A stretch of 64,000 nucleotides of DNA from Thermoplasma volcanium GSS1 (lineage in GTDB: Archaea > Thermoplasmatota > Thermoplasmata > Thermoplasmatales > Thermoplasmataceae): positions 682,001 to 746,000 of the forward strand of contig NC_002689.2 of NCBI RefSeq assembly GCF_000011185.1, read 5' to 3'. The translations under genes and the position numbers were made by a program. The notes below the pieces were generated by a model. That model was given only the letters and a program-made list of their open reading frames with translations, did no database searches and was not told the origin of the DNA. Every line of letters begins with the position of its first letter. Within the stretch, counting starts at the first letter, position 1. Below are positions 10,579-20,333 of the stretch, in pieces.

Positions 10579-10795
10579 ACCAGTTTCCAGTATTTAACCA
10601 TTATGCATGACTATGTCATATTTATTCTATGATTTAATTTATAATCATGTTCAGGCATGTCAATAAAATCCTTAAAAAAACACTGCAATAAAATATCAAG
10701 GGAATCAAAGGTTGAAGGAATAGGCCTAGAAAGCTATTCCAGGAAATTTAACCTATCTACACACCTATCCATATTAGCTACAGGAATAATTAACT
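10579..10795 (+). pseudogene. 5' fragment of an IS4-like element (copy A)
   Basis: The left end starts with CCAGTTTCCAGTATTTAAC and is followed, from ATG 10657, by about 45 codons related to the transposase start at 14124 (KKHCNKISRESKVEGIG, then YSRKFNLSTHLSILATGIIN). The frame stops where the next element begins at 10794, and no right half is found after that element, so a deletion accompanied or followed the insertion. Confidence 0.75.
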
Positions 10796-12024
10796 AGAGT
10801 TTTGCGTTAATTTTATTCTCTCACTAACAAATAATTCTTTCAGCCATAAAGGTTATGAATATGTCAAACATTTGTCAGCCATATGGATATACCCATATAT
10901 TCCAGTCCTGACATTCTCAGTGAACTGACAGATCCCTTCCGATCATGTTTTGGTGAGATAAGGCAGTTCAGGCACTTTGAGGATCTTATCTCATCCTTCC
11001 AAACATCTCAAAGGAGGAGTGTGGCACACCTGAACTCCACCATCATTGCTCATGTGAACCAGTCAAGCATGAACAGATTCCTCTCTTCAAATATTGACAC
11101 TGGCCTGATGTTCATGAAAATGCAGAAAGCATAAATTCAGTTGAAGATGATGGAATACTTGCAATAGACGACACCATTGCCGAGAAATCGGGAAAGAACA
11201 TTGAGGCTGCACGATTAATATTTGATCATTCCACCGGAAGGACTGTCTGGGGCATACAGTTCGCAACATGCGTCCTTTCGGGCAGATATGGCATATATCC
11301 CATATCTGCTGAGGTATACAGGAGAAAGGAGAGTCTTGACGATGGGAACGAATACCGCTCAAAGATTGATATACAGAAAGGAGTCATTGAGAAATGCCTC
11401 ATTCTAGAGCAAGGGCAACAGGAAGATCAAGATTAAGGGGAGATGGACCACCCTTGATTCCCTGTCCCTGCCATACAGTAAGTCTCAGACCATAAAACTA
11501 TCATGGAATACATACTCTGTCTGGGAGGTTAAGGGAAAGATAAAGGGCATGGGAGAGGTGAAGGTAATCATATCAGAAGGCATCAATGGTAAACGATACT
11601 ATGCAACAAACAGATCGGAATGGAACATGAAGCGAATCATGGAAACATAACTCAGGCGTAGCGATATCGAGGTTATGCACAGGGATATTAAGCGGGACGG
11701 GTTAGGTCACATCTTCCTGAGGAAGCTATGCAAGACAGAGATGCACCTCAATCTAACGTCAACAGGAATGGTGATCCTCGAAATTGGCGCCATAATGTCA
11801 ATGCGAAAATATCTCTACGCACATAAAAGGATGGGGAAACGGGAGAGATGGATCTGCTTCGAACTCCTTGAATCACTCATTTACGGGTTCAGTAAGTATG
11901 GTGATCGATTCGTTATGGCTGTGAAACAATCCATGCTGAACCCGTATAAATCAGCAAGGAATGTCCTGAAATTCAGAGATAAATTAAATCATGGAGTTGC
12001 TATATAATTAACGCAAAACTTTAG
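10794..12024 (+). mobile_element. IS701/IS4-like insertion sequence with 19-bp terminal inverted repeats
   Basis: The left end 10794-10812 (CTAGAGTTTTGCGTTAATT) and the right end 12006-12024 are inverted repeats matching at 18 of 19 positions, so the boundaries are clear. I see no convincing target-site duplication. The element holds one decayed transposase. Its right end lies 35 bp before the start codon of the GH5-like gene. Confidence 0.85.
10883..12007 (+). pseudogene. DDE transposase of the 10794-12024 element, frameshifted
   Basis: The first part (10883-11134) reads to MFMKMQKA, then the frame changes to one with LAIDDTIAEKSGKNIEA, the DD-type catalytic segment seen in IS701-like transposases. 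A third frame after 11675 reads MHRDIKRDGLGHIFLRKL and LTSTGMVILEIGA, the C-terminal core. At least three frame breaks and several stops are present (about 11130, 11410, 11650). Confidence 0.8.
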
Positions 12025-12059
12025 TTTAAATAAATAGTTTAAGGTAAATAGGGTGAATA

Positions 12060-14003
12060 ATGGAAACAGCTAAGGATTTTTACAGGAAAGGTTTCAGATT
12101 AGGGGTTAATTTTTGGCCCAGGCTTGCGAACATTAAGATGTGGAAAGAATGGAACGAACAAGAAATATTAGATGATCTTAAGGAAGCAAAAAATATTGGC
12201 TGCGATTTCCTTAGGGTGTTTATTCTTGACGAGGATTTTGTCAATGCCTATGGTGAGATAAACGTAAAGTCCATGGCATATATGACCAGATTTCTTGATA
12301 TGTGTTCATCTTTGCATCTAAAGGTATTCATAACCTTCATTGTTGGGCATATGAGCGGGAGGAACTGGGTTATACCATGGGCACCTGACAACAATATCTA
12401 TGAAAGTAAGGCCATAATGAATTTCAGCAAATTCGTGGAACATTTTGTTAACGAATATAAAACACATCCTGCAATTGAAGGATGGCTCATGAGCAACGAA
12501 ATAACTCTTGTAAAGAGACCATCATCTCCAGAACAGGCAATGGTTCTAGAATCTGTATTTTATGGGATTGTGAAGAATCTTGATCCGGATCACACAGTTT
12601 CCTCAGGAGATGTCCTATCATTTTTGCAACAACCGCCAAATATCAGGAATCACTCAGATTATGCCGGTCTTCATCTGTATTTTTACGATAACGATCTGCT
12701 AAGGCAAAGATATTCATATGGAAGCCTTCTTAATATTTTCTCAAATGATGGCTCGGTTCCTGTATTTCTTGAGGAATTTGGGTTCAGTACTAATCAGGGG
12801 ACAGAAAAATCACAGGGCGAATTTATATATTCCACCCTATGGACGGCACTTGCTAATGAATCAATGGGCGGTCTGGTATGGTGCTTTTCTGACTTTATAG
12901 GAGAGGAAGATCCACCTTATGACTGGAGACCTCTGGAGATTAATTTTGGTCTTATACGGGCTGATGGAACAAGAAAATACTCTGCAGAAAAGTTTCTCCA
13001 GTTTTCTATAGAGTTGAAAGAGTTAGAAAACATGATGTTCTTCCAAAGTTTCCAGAGAATTTACCATGAAATATCTGTTATAGTACCATTTTATGCCTAT
13101 GCGGATTATACGTCAGTTTCAGAAGCCTATAGTGATTATCTATTTAACAGAATCCCTAACCCAATTCTGACATCACTCCTTTTGTGCAAGATGGCAAGTC
13201 TGCAGCCAACAGTTTTCTACGAAAATGATCTGGAAGACCATATTAATGGAAAGAAATTACTCATAATTCCATCCGTTCCAACTATGAGGGCAACCACATG
13301 GAACAGACTATTAAAAGCCTCCGTTGACAGTGATATTCATATTATGGCATCAACGTTCAGGGGATCCGAGGGGTCAGTACCTCTAACATCATTCCATGAT
13401 TCCTTCACACATATATGGGAAAAATTATTTGGAGTAAAAACCATAACAGAACTAGGTTCTAAAGGCATCCCATACAGTGGTAACATTGAGATTATATTTA
13501 CCAAAGAGTTTGGCCCATTCAAAAAAGGGCAGCACATTAATATGCAGGCGTTCTCAAATACGTATTACTGTTATAGCATTGAAGCGACTAAAGCTCAGAT
13601 TATAGCAGTTGATAAGGATAATAGGCCTGTTTTCACTTATAATGAGGAAACTAGAGCGTATCTGTTTTCAATACCGTTTGAACTTGTTCTAACTGTAGAT
13701 GATACAGGTAAGTACTCAAAACCCTTCATGGATATATACAGAGAAATAGCAAGACGGTCAGGAATAAAATCACTCTCAACTTCGACGCATCCTGCAATTG
13801 AAGTTGCAGACTTTTCAAATGGAACAAAAAATATATGCATAACCATAAACCATTCTACAGATACAGTTCAAAGCACAATCAAATGTTATGGGATTAATCC
13901 TATGATGAAAATGGGTAACGCAAAGTATGTGAAGAATTGCAGAGAAGGGATCGTTATAATTTACCCCCCTGGCGGAGTAGCTTTGATAGAATCATCCCTA
14001 TGA
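12060..14003 (+). CDS. GH5-like (clan GH-A) glycoside hydrolase
   Basis: A 647-residue protein with an N-terminal TIM-barrel hydrolase domain of about 320 residues and a C-terminal region from about 340 to 647 that resembles the extra domains of beta-galactosidase or mannanase-like enzymes. The likely acid/base is Glu147 in SNEIT and the nucleophile Glu239 in LEEFG, both in the clan GH-A contexts. Substrate (beta-mannan, cellulose or a beta-galactoside) cannot be fixed from motifs. No signal peptide is seen, so it probably acts inside the cell. An AGGGTG run lies 5 nt before the ATG, and the preceding IS end plus the AT-rich TTTAAATAAATAG stretch would supply the promoter. Confidence 0.82.
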   Translation: METAKDFYRKGFRLGVNFWPRLANIKMWKEWNEQEILDDLKEAKNIGCDFLRVFILDEDFVNAYGEINVKSMAYMTRFLDMCSSLHLKVFITFIVGHMSGRNWVIPWAPDNNIYESKAIMNFSKFVEHFVNEYKTHPAIEGWLMSNEITLVKRPSSPEQAMVLESVFYGIVKNLDPDHTVSSGDVLSFLQQPPNIRNHSDYAGLHLYFYDNDLLRQRYSYGSLLNIFSNDGSVPVFLEEFGFSTNQGTEKSQGEFIYSTLWTALANESMGGLVWCFSDFIGEEDPPYDWRPLEINFGLIRADGTRKYSAEKFLQFSIELKELENMMFFQSFQRIYHEISVIVPFYAYADYTSVSEAYSDYLFNRIPNPILTSLLLCKMASLQPTVFYENDLEDHINGKKLLIIPSVPTMRATTWNRLLKASVDSDIHIMASTFRGSEGSVPLTSFHDSFTHIWEKLFGVKTITELGSKGIPYSGNIEIIFTKEFGPFKKGQHINMQAFSNTYYCYSIEATKAQIIAVDKDNRPVFTYNEETRAYLFSIPFELVLTVDDTGKYSKPFMDIYREIARRSGIKSLSTSTHPAIEVADFSNGTKNICITINHSTDTVQSTIKCYGINPMMKMGNAKYVKNCREGIVIIYPPGGVALIESSL

Positions 14004-14054
14004 GAGCAAAAACCTCATTAAGGATTGAGTTTCACAACCATTGTTTAAATTACA

Positions 14055-14957
14055 TACCAGTTTCCAATATATAAATATTATGCATGACCGTGTTATATTT
14101 ATTTTATGATTTAATTTTTAACAATGAAAAAGCATTTTAATAAAATCATTAAAAATAAAATTCTTAAAAAACACTGCAATAAAATATCAGAGGAATCTAA
14201 AATAGAGGGAATAGGAATGAACACATATTCTAAAAAGTTTAATTTATCAAACCATTTATTGATATTAGTTACAGGAATAATAAATAAAAAAGACCTTACA
14301 GATACAGCATATAGGAATAATATAAGCAAATCACAGTTATCAAAGCTTAATAACAACAGATCACACAATATATTTGAGAATATGTTTTACAGTATTTTAA
14401 ATGCATTCATAAAAGCACACAAATATGATGTATACAAAGATATTATTGATAAATTATTCAATATTATAACAATAGATTCTACATTTATTGAAACTTTAAT
14501 TAAAGGTTCAGGAATAGACCAGAGAGAGAAAAGAAAAAATGGAATAAAACTCCATATTTCAGCTTTAACAAATATTAAATTGCCATTAAAATCAATAATA
14601 ACACTTGCTAATATACACGATACAAAAATATTTGACGCTCTTTTAAATAATATAAAAGAATATATTTTGACAATACAATATTAACATTTGATTTAGGATA
14701 TAATGATTTAAACAGATTTAAAAAATTAAAAGAGAATAATATTAATTTTGTTTCAAGAATGAAGAAAAATGCTTCATATAAAATAATAAAAGAAGAAACA
14801 TCCAATTCTAAAATTATTGAATTTAACAATGGATTAATTCTAAGGTTAGTTACATTGGATATTGATAACAAGAAAAGGGAATTGGTGCGTACAATTTATT
14901 ATTTGGACAGTTATCAATTGGAATACATAGAAATAGAGAAATATAAATTAGAATATA
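14055..14957 (+). pseudogene. IS4-like element (copy B), truncated
   Basis: The left end CCAGTTTCCAATATATAAAT is like copy A. The transposase runs from 14124 to 14684 (YSKKFNLSNHLLILVTGIIN; catalytic-type IDSTFIETLIKGSG near 14475), then shifts frame near 14680 and continues as LTFDLGYNDLNRFKKLKEN up to about 14957, where an IS3-type gene starts. The C-terminal catalytic part is missing. It is very AT-rich compared with its neighbours. Confidence 0.8.
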
Positions 14958-16004
14958 ATGGGTGATATGATGGAGAAATTTACAGCAGATGAAAAGGCAG
15001 CAATAGCAATGGAATCATTTACAGCAATCAATATAGCAGGGCTATGCAGAAGGCATGGAGTATCTGTATCAAACTTCTATAAATGGAGGGATAAGTTTAT
15101 AGAATCAGGAAAACAGGGATTCTACGGTTCTGGAGTAAACAATGGTTATGAGAAGGAGAATGAAAACTGAAGAGATTAGTAGAAGACCAGGCTTTGGTTA
15201 TAGATGAATTAAAAAAATTACAGAGGGAGGAAATAATGGAAACAGTAAATAACCTTAGGGATAAACTGCCTGTGTCAAGTTTTCTAAAATAACAGGCAGA
15301 GATCATACATCTACTATAACAGGAAAAGTACAGTAAGGCATAGGAAATCAAGGATACTTGAAAATATAATAAATAAGGTACTGGAAACATCAGGAAAAAG
15401 GGCATCATACGGGCACAGGAGAATATGGGCTGTATTAAGGAATGAAGGAGCCAAAATAAACATAAAAACAGTACGGAGAATAATAAAATCAAGGAATTTT
15501 GCAGCTCCCATATGCAAAGCATAAGAACAGGACAAATAAGAGAAACCTGACAAAACCCTCAGACATAAACCAGCTATGGGAAACTGATATCCATTATGTT
15601 AGAACATATAATTGAATATACTACTTAATGGCTGTAAACGATTGCTTCTCTAAAAGATGGCTATCATATAATTTCTCAAGGAAATGCACAGCCAGGGACT
15701 GTGTAAAGCCAGTGGAAGATGCAATGCCATAGGGTACACTAATTTTAACTTAAACAATCTGGTACTTAGGACAGACAATAGCCCACAGTATATAGCTAAA
15801 GGCTTTAAACATACTGCAAGGCTATTGAATATACCACATGAGTACATAGTGAAACAGACACCTGACGACAATGGGGATATAGAATCATTCCACAATTCAT
15901 TGAAAACTGATTATATACGGCTAAATGACCTAGAAAGCTATGAAGATGCTAAGGAATTAATAGAATACGCATCCAATGAATACAATCCAGTTTCCAGTAC
16001 TTAA
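14958..16004 (+). pseudogene. IS3-family orfA/orfB, decayed
   Basis: OrfA at 14958-15170 is an HTH transposase_8 protein (EKFTADEKAAIAMESF, then LCRRHGVSVSNFYKWRDKF) preceded by AGAATATAATGGGTGAT. OrfB follows in pieces: a segment reading GKRASYGHRRIWAVLRNEGA near 15390, then WETDIHYVRTYN before a TGA near 15613, then LRTDNSPQYIAKGF and an integrase core with DDNGDIESFHNSLKTDY near 15865-15910. The 3' end runs into the left end of another element at about 15989. Confidence 0.85.
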
Positions 16005-16680
16005 CCTTTCTCTGGCAGTGTTATATTTATTCTTTGATGCAATCAATAGTTCATGATCAATATTCTTGAAAAGATACGGAAGGAGCAGTGTGAAAATGTA
16101 TCTGACATTACGGATGATCTGTATTCAAAGAAGTTAGATCTTCTAAAACATGCAGCTCTTCTTGTAGAGTCACTCATCTCTCCAAGGATCTGACAGACAT
16201 ATCCATAGATAGCCATGTGAGCACAGCTATCGAAGCTCGATACAGGGAGACTTTACCAGGTCTTCGTTGAGATATTCTACGATCTCGTGTACGCATACAT
16301 AATGGCACACAATTACCGTATATACAGGAGATTCCTGACATGTATATTCACTGGATATACTCGCAGAGATGGAACATCGATATCTTTTTCCGGACCATGA
16401 AAACGTACCTGAAGATCGATCACCTCATATCCCGGAAGATAAATAGTATTATGGTGCAGATCTTCACCGCCATGATTGCGTATATTGTCCTGATGATCCA
16501 GGACATGATTTCTTGCAGTATGAGCATCCCGAAAATGATAAGTCTGCCCCTGAGGATCAACGAAGCAGGCAAAGCTTCCGTCAAGGCATAGCCGGAATTG
16601 AACTGCTTGATCCTCCCCTGAGGGGAAGACACTTACTCCCTAATTTAAAGAGCATATCATGATCCATTCTCCTGAGAATA
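15989..16680 (+). pseudogene. IS4-like remnant (copy C: left end plus transposase C-terminus)
   Basis: It begins with CCAGTTTCCAGTACTTAACC, the same end as copies A and B. A short N-terminal stretch from 16051 (MINILEKIRKEQCENVSDI) is followed by a C-terminal transposase stretch at 16340-16591 containing QRWNIDIFFRTMKTYLKIDH, the YREK-like region of IS4-group enzymes. The middle is missing or unreadable. Confidence 0.7.
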
Positions 16681-16844
16681 AAATTTTCCGTGTTTTCTCA
16701 AGGAGGCTTGACCTCCATAAAATGGATCTGATCGATACCGGAAAGAGAATGCCATGCCTACGTCGCAAGTATTGAAGAAATTCCTGCAATATTCTGCATG
16801 TTATGGTTTAAATATAGGAAACAGATAAGGCATTAGCGATGTAG

Positions 16845-17210
16845 ATGGGTGCAGAGGAATATTATTACAATAAGTTTTTGGAATGGCAATCTAAGGGCAA
16901 CGGTGACTATAGAGTGTATCTTAGGAGAGTTCGCCAGCCTGGCCTCGCAGTCGAGTTCCGTCAAGATCCAAATTTTCGGACAGAAATTTGTAGTTACTTG
17001 AAGGCTTATGCTCAAGGCCAAGAAAAAGACACAATAATGTCAGTGATCAAAGGAATCACTAATCCAGATGCGGATATCTTGGAAATTATAATTGGAGCAA
17101 CCTTAGATGCTTGTTATCCCAATTCCAATATTGGGAATGCTTTGGTCGGACTAGCAATAGCGGGTTTAATTGGTGCTGCACTAATAGCTTTACTAAGTAA
17201 TAGAAAGTGA
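16845..17210 (+). CDS. Hypothetical protein with C-terminal membrane anchor
   Basis: A 121-residue protein of unknown family. The first 80 residues are soluble and charged (EEYYYNKFLEWQSKGNGDYR); the end, about residues 98-118, is a hydrophobic segment (ALVGLAIAGLIGAALIALL) followed by SNRK, so it is likely tail-anchored. The start ATG at 16845 has a weak GATG context. A second small gene follows after 5 nt, so the two are probably one transcript at the edge of the dead replicon. Confidence 0.6.
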   Translation: MGAEEYYYNKFLEWQSKGNGDYRVYLRRVRQPGLAVEFRQDPNFRTEICSYLKAYAQGQEKDTIMSVIKGITNPDADILEIIIGATLDACYPNSNIGNALVGLAIAGLIGAALIALLSNRK

Positions 17211-17215
17211 ATTAA

Positions 17216-17464
17216 ATGGTTGATCCTGGCTCATTTCTTAATCTGGTTATTGCAACATTTAAGGCTTTTCCAGAGTATCTAAAGCTAATAGTTAACCCAA
17301 TAAAAAATAAAAAATGCCACGATATAATCATGAAACATACTAATATGATCTCAGACCTTATCTCAATTATTGGTCAAACCACGAGCGACAAGTACGAAAT
17401 GTATTATAACCTCGTACTGACGCTGGAACAGACAGTTGCAATACTATCTAAAAATTGTTACTAA
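17216..17464 (+). CDS. Small hypothetical protein
   Basis: An 82-residue, mainly helical protein (NLVIATFKAFPEYLKLIV near the start, then conserved-looking NMISDLISIIGQTTSDKYEM). It begins 5 nt after the stop of the preceding membrane-anchored protein, so it is likely translated together with it. No family was recognised. Confidence 0.5.
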   Translation: MVDPGSFLNLVIATFKAFPEYLKLIVNPIKNKKCHDIIMKHTNMISDLISIIGQTTSDKYEMYYNLVLTLEQTVAILSKNCY

Positions 17465-17536
17465 ATTTGTAATTTTAGTGATGTTATTAAACACTGGATT
17501 TTAATAACATATGTGCCCCTAAATTCTATGATTTAA

Positions 17537-18142
17537 ATGACACTTGCTTTCGCTTATCTTCGAGCCAGCACACAGGAGTAGGTCAGACAGGGCTCAAATG
17601 TGCGACAAAGGGAAGCAATAAGGCAGTATGTCGAGCCCAGAGGCTATGAACTTGAATTCTTTGAAGACAAGGCCAAATCCGGTAAAAATACGCAGAGGCC
17701 AGAATTCGAAAGGATGCTGAAATCCCTTGAAGGTAGGCCAAAAGTAGTCATAGTATCCAAGGTAGACAGGTTTGCCCGCTCCTTATCAGACCTTCTGAGA
17801 ATCCTTGAATTCTTGGGCCATAATGGCACAGGATTCATCAGCATCAATGACCCAGGCATTGATACCACGACTCCCAACGGAAGGCTCCTGCTGCAAATTC
17901 TGGGCGCTTTCGAAGAATTTGAGAGAAACATGATCAATTCCTTCACTAAAGCAGGAAGGGAGAAAGCGATGAATAAAGGAGTCAAATTCGGAAGACCTGC
18001 CCTGAAGACTAGGAACGGAAGCTTCATAGACAAGAGAAAGGTCATGGAATTGAAAGGCAAAGGACTGTCAGCCAGAGCCATAGCGAAGTCCATGGAATGC
18101 TCAATAACACCGATACTAAAAATCCTGAAAGAAGACCACTAG
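17537..18142 (+). pseudogene. Serine recombinase (resolvase/invertase) with an in-frame amber codon
   Basis: ATG 17537 gives MTLAFAYLRASTQE, with the catalytic Ser11 in YLRAST; the next codon is TAG at 17579-17581, then the same frame continues VRQGSNVRQREAIRQY to 18142. The position of the stop is that of the conserved Gln of Y-x-R-x-S-x4-Q, so CAG to TAG is the simplest explanation. The rest is a complete resolvase: KVDRFARSLSDLL, NGRLLLQILGAFEEFER, and a C-terminal HTH (GKGLSARAIAKSMECS), as in Tn3-type resolvases. A GTG at 17600 could restart translation but would omit the catalytic serine. Confidence 0.88.
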
Positions 18143-18404
18143 CTTTTGAGTGAAAGAGAGAGAGCCGCCGAACGCGTCCGTGCTTTTCTTATATACATTA
18201 TAACTGATATGATGAACATAACATACCAGAAAAATGGAATTTTACTTATTTTTCTGTGACATTGTTCATGCAAAATGCTTCACTCGTTTTCTGACACTCT
18301 CTCTGGAATGCAAAATTACCATTTTACAACACTGCAATATTCGGCTCGTTCGGAAGTCTTAAGAATTTTGCGTGTCCAACAAACTGGGAGCAAAGGGTAA
18401 TGCA
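18143..18404. other. Spacer between resolvase and orc1 remnant
   Basis: No coding frame is convincing here. The stretch has a TATA-like TTTTCTTATATACATTATAAC near 18188 that could have served the replication gene downstream. Confidence 0.3.
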
Positions 18405-18679
18405 ATGTCAATGAAAGACCCCGTATCGTTTGTGGAGGCAAAGGTAAAGGAAAGGGCCAAGGGACCAGCAACATAAAGAATGCGTTGCTTTTTGACATGG
18501 ACTTCAAACCAAATCGTATTCTCATAAGAAAGGAACTTGACAAGGTTACCAACGATCTTGCAGAGTATGTGAACCTGCATCTTCCCAGGCACATAATCAT
18601 ATACGGTTCAAAGGGATCAGGCAAGACACTCAGCGCACTGATCATGGTTGAGGCCCTGAAAGAAAGCCTTCCTTACTAA
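18405..18679 (+). pseudogene. Orc1/Cdc6-type replication initiator, frameshifted N-terminal remnant
   Basis: ATG 18405 gives MSMKDPVSFVEAKVKERAKG, then the frame shifts near 18467 and continues NIKNALLFDMDFKPNRILIR and HIIIYGSKGSGKTLSALIMV, with Walker A GSKGSGKT near 18604-18627. The frame stops soon after Walker A, at 18677-18679, so Walker B, the sensors and the winged-helix domain are lost. Archaeal plasmids and chromosomes use Orc1/Cdc6 to open the origin; this lies right next to the iteron-like region, as expected for a replicon initiator. Confidence 0.82.
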
Positions 18680-18848
18680 CTAGTACATCTTAAACCCGTA
18701 TCAATAATTATAATAAACATAGTTATTTAAAGGTTCTCCTTAAAAAATGTGAAAACACCCAAAAAGAGGAAATTTTTGATAATAAACCTCTAAAATACTA
18801 ATTCCACATTAAATCTTGCGTGAATCGCTTTTCTGCCCTTAGTATTTA

Positions 18849-19516
18849 AAAGCACCTATTGATCCACATGCACGATTCACATGCGCACCCCATGACTCGC
18901 CTACCCCCGTACACTATGCAATACCCCCACACATTATCAGCACACGAGAAAGTGCCTATTGTAGAAAATGCCATGCCCCATGTGCCCTACTACTACCCCC
19001 ACTACCCCGTATACTCACATGTACCGGCATGACGAACGCGCACCATGTCGTGTTTTCCGATGTCCTTACGATGATCGCGCACACGATCATACGCACGCAT
19101 GACCGCATGTGCACACTCATAGGCACATTTCAAATGATAGGCATGTTCCAATGATCGCATTAACGATCACACCTACCCCACCGGACCTACATACCTGCCT
19201 CGTCCTCGTACAATGAACGTATTAGGCAATGGGCAAGATGACCGTCCAATGCGAGATAGTTCTTAAACCACCTACCGCAATAGGCACATTTTTGCATGGT
19301 CGTACATTGCATTTAGGTAAAGTCCCTATTCCGCTCGTACCAATAATCGTCTTTTGTTAGAATTTCATGGTCAAGGTCACGCAAGTTTAAATACCCCAAT
19401 ATGAACCATGTTGAATCACCCCCAAAGAGATTGTCCATTCCGTTTGAATTATTTCTTTCAGGTATAAATGATAACTCACATAGTAGGTTAGTTACCGCAA
19501 CTTATGCCTATCATGT
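18849..19516. repeat. Iteron-like AGTGCCTATT / AATAGGCACT repeats, origin-like region
   Basis: Related 10-mers occur on both strands: AGCACCTATT 18851, AGTGCCTATT 18951, CATAGGCACA 19119, GATAGGCATG 19135, ATTAGGCAAT 19221, AATAGGCACA 19280, AGTCCCTATT 19321, TATGCCTATC 19503. Interleaved are TACCCC boxes at 18902, 18922, 18994, 19003, 19174 and 19392. The + strand is strongly C over G here. No coding frame fits. Its place beside an Orc1/Cdc6 remnant suggests the former replication origin of the integrated element (inference). Confidence 0.55.
19071..19170. repeat. Pair of TGATCG-N6-CGATCA dyads spaced 80 bp
   Basis: The dyad at 19071-19090 is ATGATCG-CGCACA-CGATCAT (perfect 7-bp arms). A second, at 19151-19170, is ATGATCG-CATTAA-CGATCAC (6 of 7). 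Both have the same 6-bp spacer, and the starts are exactly 80 bp apart. This suggests two binding sites for one dimeric protein, for example an initiator or repressor. Confidence 0.6.
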
Positions 19517-19532
19517 CGCACATGTTAATTAA

Positions 19533-19547
19533 CTCGCGGGGGGCGAG
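19533..19547. repeat. GC-rich hairpin
   Basis: CTCGC-GGGGG-GCGAG is a perfect 5-bp inverted repeat around a G5 run. It sits at the right edge of the iteron-like region, immediately after TTAATTAA. Confidence 0.5.
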
Positions 19548-20333
19548 GCCTGTTTTCGGGAATATCAATAAGCTGCTTGGCAGGGGCTCTATCGACCTCT
19601 GGAAAAATGGCAAACAAGCAGGGTCTCAGCCTGGCGATCCATACGAAGACCGCATTTTCACCTACCTTGGCCCGAACACATAACAGAAGGATGAACACAT
19701 CCAGGCAAGAAAACTTATCTGGATGAGGCACACCCTAGAAAAGATTCCATCCAGTCAAAGGGTCATATCCAGAATGCGCACCACCCAGAATAGGCAATAT
19801 CCGTAAAAGCGGCCATTCAGCAATGAAATCGTTACGATTTTGCCTTCAGGCGAGGTGTTCAGCGCATCGGGATTCGTGAAGTTTCGTGGGTTCTTCGGAT
19901 TCTTTTTTCCGTTATCATGGGAATGCCTCTGCTGCCTTCACGAGCCATGCAAATTGATGGCACAAATTAGGTTTTTATAGAAACTGAAAGGACCTACTTC
20001 ATTCCCCCTTTTTGGTCTCAATCATAACGGCAGTTCTATAAAATTAATTATAAAAACTTACAGAAATAGCCTGTTTCAAACATCCTACGTTTAAATCAGG
20101 TTTCATCTAATGAGTAGCATGACATATATAATATAACATGGTTGTTTCCAATACCCGAATTCGCAAGGCCCTTTTGGAAGTAAAGTCTCTATCCACTATA
20201 TAAATGAAAAGGCATCATATCCGCCCTTCTGCATATGGTCTCATTCTTAGCCTGTTCCCTCCATCAAAAGGATTATTTGGACAATGATTCGGAGATATTA
20301 GTATTAATGACCAATTACTGGAAAATACTAACC
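19548..20333. other. Unassigned stretch, possibly decayed coding sequence
   Basis: A + frame from about 19545 reads VFGNINKLLGRGSIDLWKNG and DPYEDRIFTYLGPNT before a stop near 19681, then HIQARKLIWMRHTLEKIPSS; this has a protein-like composition but no recognised family. The part 19800-20333 shows no gene; it is AT-rich near 20040-20180 with TATA-like runs that could serve leftward or rightward transcripts. Confidence 0.3.

Noticed and set aside
10786-12030. Target-site duplication of the IS701-like element
   Set aside because: The bases flanking the two inverted ends do not match in any 2-9 nt direct repeat that I could see.
18849-19516. CRISPR array
   Set aside because: The repeats are only about 10 bp, occur on both strands and have irregular spacing; no Cas gene is near.
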